NCBI GenBank assembly: GCA_002633005.1
Contig: NMRA01000014.1
Span: 1,088,838 to 1,152,837 of the forward strand
Source: Phoronis australis
Lineage: Eukaryota; Phoronida; Phoronidae
DNA length: 64,000 nt
Direction of reading: 5' to 3'
The notes beneath the pieces are model-generated. The model was not told the DNA's origin. It ran no database searches and saw only the letters and a list, made by a program, of their open reading frames with translations. The position numbers and the translations under genes are program-made. The first letter of the stretch is position 1. Each line of letters begins with the position of its first letter. Of the stretch, positions 61,101 through 64,000 are shown in pieces.

Positions 61101-63603
61101 CCAAATATGCACCATGGGGTTATTTCTGGTGAACTGTCCTAGTATACATGCACTGGATTCAAATTTGGCTAGACTTGTATCAGTACAGAAATATCTAGCA
61201 ATCAGTTAGCCATATAGCAGCAGTATCGCTAAGTGCAATGTTCACTGCCACCTACAGTTCCATATTTAAAGTGACTTTACAGGGTTTTTTCACTCTGTAG
61301 TAAGAGGGCCCTAAACTGTAGGTGAACATTTCACAATTTACTTTTTCTTCCATGACTAAAGAAAGTATTTCTAAATCACTAAAACGTTCCAGTGTCTCAT
61401 GTTACACATTTTCTATGAAAAACTAAGTTTATATGGTAAACTGGCATTTATGTTGAGCAGCAGAGGGCGCTGTAAACAACATCATGCACTTCAAAACCCA
61501 TATCTAGAGTAAGTACCAGCGGTAGATGCATCTACAACCGGTACTAGAGTAAGACATCCTTGGGTGGCAGACAAAGCACCATAAAATAGTTTAAACCAGG
61601 TTAATGGAATTACCAACTTGACCATGAAAAGTCAAACAGTTAAAATGTGTTTGCGTATATGAATGTGTCAGAGCATTTTTCGTTAAGTTTCCAGGAGTCT
61701 GGAAAAATAATTCAATTGCTGAGGATTAAATCAGTCAAGTGCACCCTAGAATAACAAAAATATATATTATGCTCCATTTATTTAAAAACAATGTCACGTT
61801 AAAAGAGCATAATTTGAGATTACGTTTTCATAAATCTGGTTAGCGTTAAAATTAATTGTGTACTTGCTTGCAGGCAGTAAAACTACAACTATATTGTTCT
61901 TGGTCTTAAATATCAAAAAAGGATGTACATGGTGGTAATGTTTTGCATTAATTTGTAAAGGTCTATCTTTTTCACAGGTTATTATGAGGTTCTACCTGTT
62001 TGGACAGTGTCTCATCTCCCAGCTGTTTCCCTAGAGATACAAACTTGGCAACAGGTCCAGAGATGATGTCATCAAATTTTTTCACAAACTCAGCAGTCTC
62101 TGAAAATAGAAAAAAGAACATTAGAGAAAACGCATTTTCACGTCCGTGAAAAACAGGGTTCCAGCTGAAAGCACATATTATAGGATTTATAGGTCATCAA
62201 GCTACTTACAGAATGTTCTGAAAATTCTCACAGGCATAGACATAAACACATTCAAGTACACTATGTCATCTAATAACCAACTGAAATCAGTGCAGCAGAA
62301 ATGTCCAGTGTTGGGCCTCAATAAGCTTGATTGCAACCACTAACTATCACAAAACGACTGTTGTTTGCGGAAAGTCGAATGGACGCTAACTTAACAGTTT
62401 AGATCTGCAATGCATCCAACTTTGCCAAAAATTGTTGATTTGGACCACTTACTACTATTAAATTGGTGTTTGGTTCTTCTTAACCTGGATTAGAAGTAAC
62501 TTCTGGGAAGAACTGATAGCTGACTAGCATATTCTCAAAGTAAGTTGTCTAGACCCGGCTGTATGCATTATGAAGGCCAGTGTACCAACTACTTGTCGTA
62601 ACTCCCTCTAGTGTTAAACCGTTGAGCCAACCATCCTGCATAATGGACTTAACATGACGCAAGTTCTCAAAGCCAGATAAATGAGCCAGGTCCCAAGCAA
62701 TAGTAAGCAATCAAGATCAGAAATCACTCCAGTTAATGGTAAGCCGCTTAAATCAAACATAGTCCTTGCCAACAGAGGGCAGGTTATGGCAGCTTTTAGT
62801 AATATCAATTGAGGTCTTCTTCATCATAACCACCACCACTACCCACCCTCCCCCGGCGCCCAACAATAAGGACTTACCTTTACGGTCAGGTCCTTGGTTA
62901 TCCCCCCCCTCACCTAATCAAGAGTTGCCTAAAAGCTGAGGGGCCTCGGTCACCAGCCCCTCCCCTCAAACAATTGGGATTTTCCAATAACCTGAAGGTT
63001 TGGTCTCCAACACCCCAAAATCAGGACTTACTCAGAAGCTCTGAGCCTCAGTCATCACCCCGAGCCCCCAATGCAGGCCACTTCTATGAGACCATGTATC
63101 ATGAAGACTGACCTGCAACCGGAAGCCGTTTTCCTCCTGAGGCTCCTGTCTGGCTCTCTATCTTCTCTAAACGAGAAGTAACACTCTCCAGCCTGTCTAT
63201 CAGTCCTGACAAAGCATCAGATGCCATTCTCACTTGAGTCTCTATCTTTTGTTGTTTATACTCTTCCTTACGTAGTGTGGCAGGAGTCGTGAAGCGTCTT
63301 GTGGGATCAAAGACAGTGATTGGCCTATTGGGAGAATTGTTTTCCAGCTTAATTACAGTAACATTTCCCCTCTTCTCAACAGTTGACTTAAGCTCTGCTT
63401 GAGGTGAAGACGCATCAGAAGTAGCAGAAGAAAGAGGCTGTGATAGGCCACCTTCTGTGGTTTCACTAGTTTGGGATGGCCCAATTCTAGAGAAGGAGAC
63501 CGTATTATTTACTGAATGAGACGTGCCAGAGTCGGCCGTGACAAGTTTTTGACTGGTTACGTTGCCACTGTCAGCATCCTTAGTCTTCTGTTCATATTGT
63601 TTA
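46185..63603 (-). CDS. CAP1: Adenylyl cyclase-associated protein (cyclase-associated actin regulator)
   Basis: CAP works with cofilin to recycle actin: the helical N-terminal domain speeds depolymerisation, and the WH2 and CARP domains bind G-actin and promote nucleotide exchange. Exons: 63603-63113, 62099-61996, 60856-60779, 52806-52753, 51735-51646, 51107-51022, 50770-50665, 50256-50064, 49184-49009, 48637-48514, 47524-47442, 47074-46931, 46268-46185 (TGA). From the canonical Met (63227, [20 protein letters not shown]) the CDS is 479 codons, 478 aa, against 475 in human CAP1. Order: oligomerising coiled coil; helical folded domain ([29 protein letters not shown]); polyproline ([17 protein letters not shown]); WH2 ([14 protein letters not shown]); CARP ([42 protein letters not shown]). 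An open N-terminal extension lies upstream, and its first exon or exons are outside the window or unseen. CAP1 against CAP2 cannot be assigned. Confidence 0.94.
46868..46930 (-). CDS. CAP1: In-frame duplicated exon end of CAP with a second donor
   Basis: Directly after the exon ending DDGDY and its donor GTAAGT (complement at 46925-46930), 63 nt repeat the same exon end as [17 protein letters not shown] followed by GTAACT. The frame is open across both. Use of the second donor adds 21 residues, equal to roughly one extra beta-helix rung of the CARP domain, and still joins VEYPIPEQ in phase 0. Confidence 0.6.
47635..47835. repeat. Minisatellite, GACATGTCATGATGAGTC core
   Basis: About seven irregular units of 26-30 bp in a CAP intron. 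Confidence 0.8.
49215..49815. repeat. Long minisatellite, unit about 26 bp
   Basis: More than twenty units of GTGGTTAGTCACATTAGTTA plus TATTCA fill most of the CAP intron between 49185 and 50063. A higher-order alternation (CATACTACTTATATTCAAA type) appears in the second half. Confidence 0.95.
51850..52155. repeat. Minisatellite, unit about 55-60 bp
   Basis: About five units of AGTAGAAGACAGTTTTATAG followed by TGGTCTATGTAAACAC in a CAP intron. Confidence 0.82.
52807..56884. other. CAP intron, proximal part
   Basis: This is the 3' half of an 8-kb intron. Apart from the 28-bp repeat at about 55.2 kb and a weak CATAAACTGCAAAT-type repeat near 54.45-54.56 kb, no feature is recognised. The open stretches here carry no recognisable homology. 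Confidence 0.45.
55180..55255. repeat. 28-bp tandem repeat, three units
   Basis: Units of CATATACCACAGTTCACAAG plus GCTAGC. Confidence 0.92.
56885..57245. repeat. Minisatellite, AAGGGACTACCACTGATCTC core
   Basis: About fifteen units of 20-24 bp with GAT/GAC and CTC/CAC variants. Confidence 0.93.
57340..60095. repeat. Cluster of diverged interspersed repeats
   Basis: A pattern recurs at least six times (near 57450, 57740, 57890, 58480, 59640, 59910): GCCAAATTTCATAAAGATCC, then CATCAAAG...GGAGA, then TTGCCACTAGGGGGC and CACAG. A related fragment occurs at 25430. Spacing is irregular (about 150-600 bp), so this looks like nested or serial insertions of one family rather than a satellite. Confidence 0.75.
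60857..61995. other. CAP intron
   Basis: No exon or element recognised. Confidence 0.45.
62100..63112. other. CAP intron
   Basis: The 62.85-63.1 kb part is C-rich and shows a weak repeat of AGGACTTAC...CTGAG...CCTCGGTCACCA. No exon was recognised. Confidence 0.45.
63228..63603 (-). CDS. CAP1: N-terminal extension of CAP upstream of the canonical Met
   Basis: The frame stays open for about 125 codons above MASDAL. It begins at a plausible acceptor near 63604 (or 63588) and is Ser/Thr-rich. It ends with a more ordered stretch: [20 protein letters not shown], then [18 protein letters not shown]. Vertebrate CAP1/CAP2 start at the equivalent of MASDAL. This may be an alternative long isoform or a coding 5' exon. 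Confidence 0.6.
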
Positions 63604-64000
63604 CTTGTGTAGCAGCAAAGAAGGTGAGTACACCCAGGCATACTAGAGAGACCAGGCTAGGACAGCACCAGGCTAGGGAGCAAACCAAAGAAAACCGTGT
63701 TAAAGAAGAATAGACAAGTAACCAATCAAAAACTTATCTTGGTCGCATGCACTGTCAAGGGTTTGAGGAGAGGAAAGAATTCTGAAATAGAAGTGTGCAG
63801 AATATAGTGAACAAGTTGGACGTGAAGGCAGACATATTCATGCATGGTGACCACAACAAACCAACCATGTGAGCAGTAATGTTTGAGATGGATGACATAG
63901 CAGTGATTAGGCAGCTCCAACACAAAGACCACTAAAAGATTGGCAACTTTTCAGACATATAGTGCAAATCTGCTGTGCTCATGCTTAACACCAGCTGTCA

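Overview
The window is animal nuclear DNA: AT-rich, with small exons bounded by GT/AG sites, kilobase introns, many minisatellites, short non-autonomous transposons and tRNA-derived SINEs. Gene content, the invertebrate-style V-ATPase H sequence and the repeats suggest a non-vertebrate animal, probably a marine invertebrate such as amphioxus, a hemichordate, a mollusc or an annelid. The sequence does not settle which. Coding sequences were assembled by hand from homology plus splice-site phase. Each complete model sums to a whole number of codons.

Layout. (1) About 0.9-23.5 kb, + strand: ATP6V1H, the V-ATPase V1 subunit H, 13 exons seen; the first coding exon was not found. Its 13-kb intron (7.9-21.0 kb) hosts, on the - strand, a nested secreted protein gene with an angiopoietin-like start, a coiled coil and the N-terminal part of a fibrinogen-related domain. 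That gene lies across a roughly 4-kb near-identical tandem duplication whose junction is an N base. (2) 24.9-29.1 kb, - strand: HACD1/2-type very-long-chain 3-hydroxyacyl-CoA dehydratase, 7 exons, 231 aa, including a 40-nt microexon carrying the catalytic Tyr. (3) 29.5-44.4 kb, + strand: an ERICH3 (glutamate-rich 3) orthologue, divergent from HACD across a 359-bp spacer. It reads in frame into a C-terminal leucine-rich-repeat domain (18 exons, 1266 aa). (4) 46.2-63.6 kb, - strand: CAP (adenylyl cyclase-associated protein), 13 exons, 478 aa from the canonical Met, with an open upstream N-terminal extension that continues beyond the first visible exon.

The most unusual recurring signal is tandem duplication of exon-intron junctions. 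In ATP6V1H (two donors and one acceptor), CAP (one donor) and ERICH3 (one donor) the repeat unit contains exon sequence plus the splice site. Two of these units are multiples of three and open, giving duplicate in-frame 5' splice sites. Other points of note are the ERICH3-LRR fusion, the possible haplotype mis-assembly of the nested gene, a near-perfect 96-bp palindrome, an inverted pair of tRNA-like SINEs and two hAT-like MITEs.

The four host genes are unrelated housekeeping or structural genes (proton pumping, fatty-acid elongation, a putative cilium-associated protein, actin recycling). No operon-like or pathway relation is evident apart from the shared HACD/ERICH3 promoter region.
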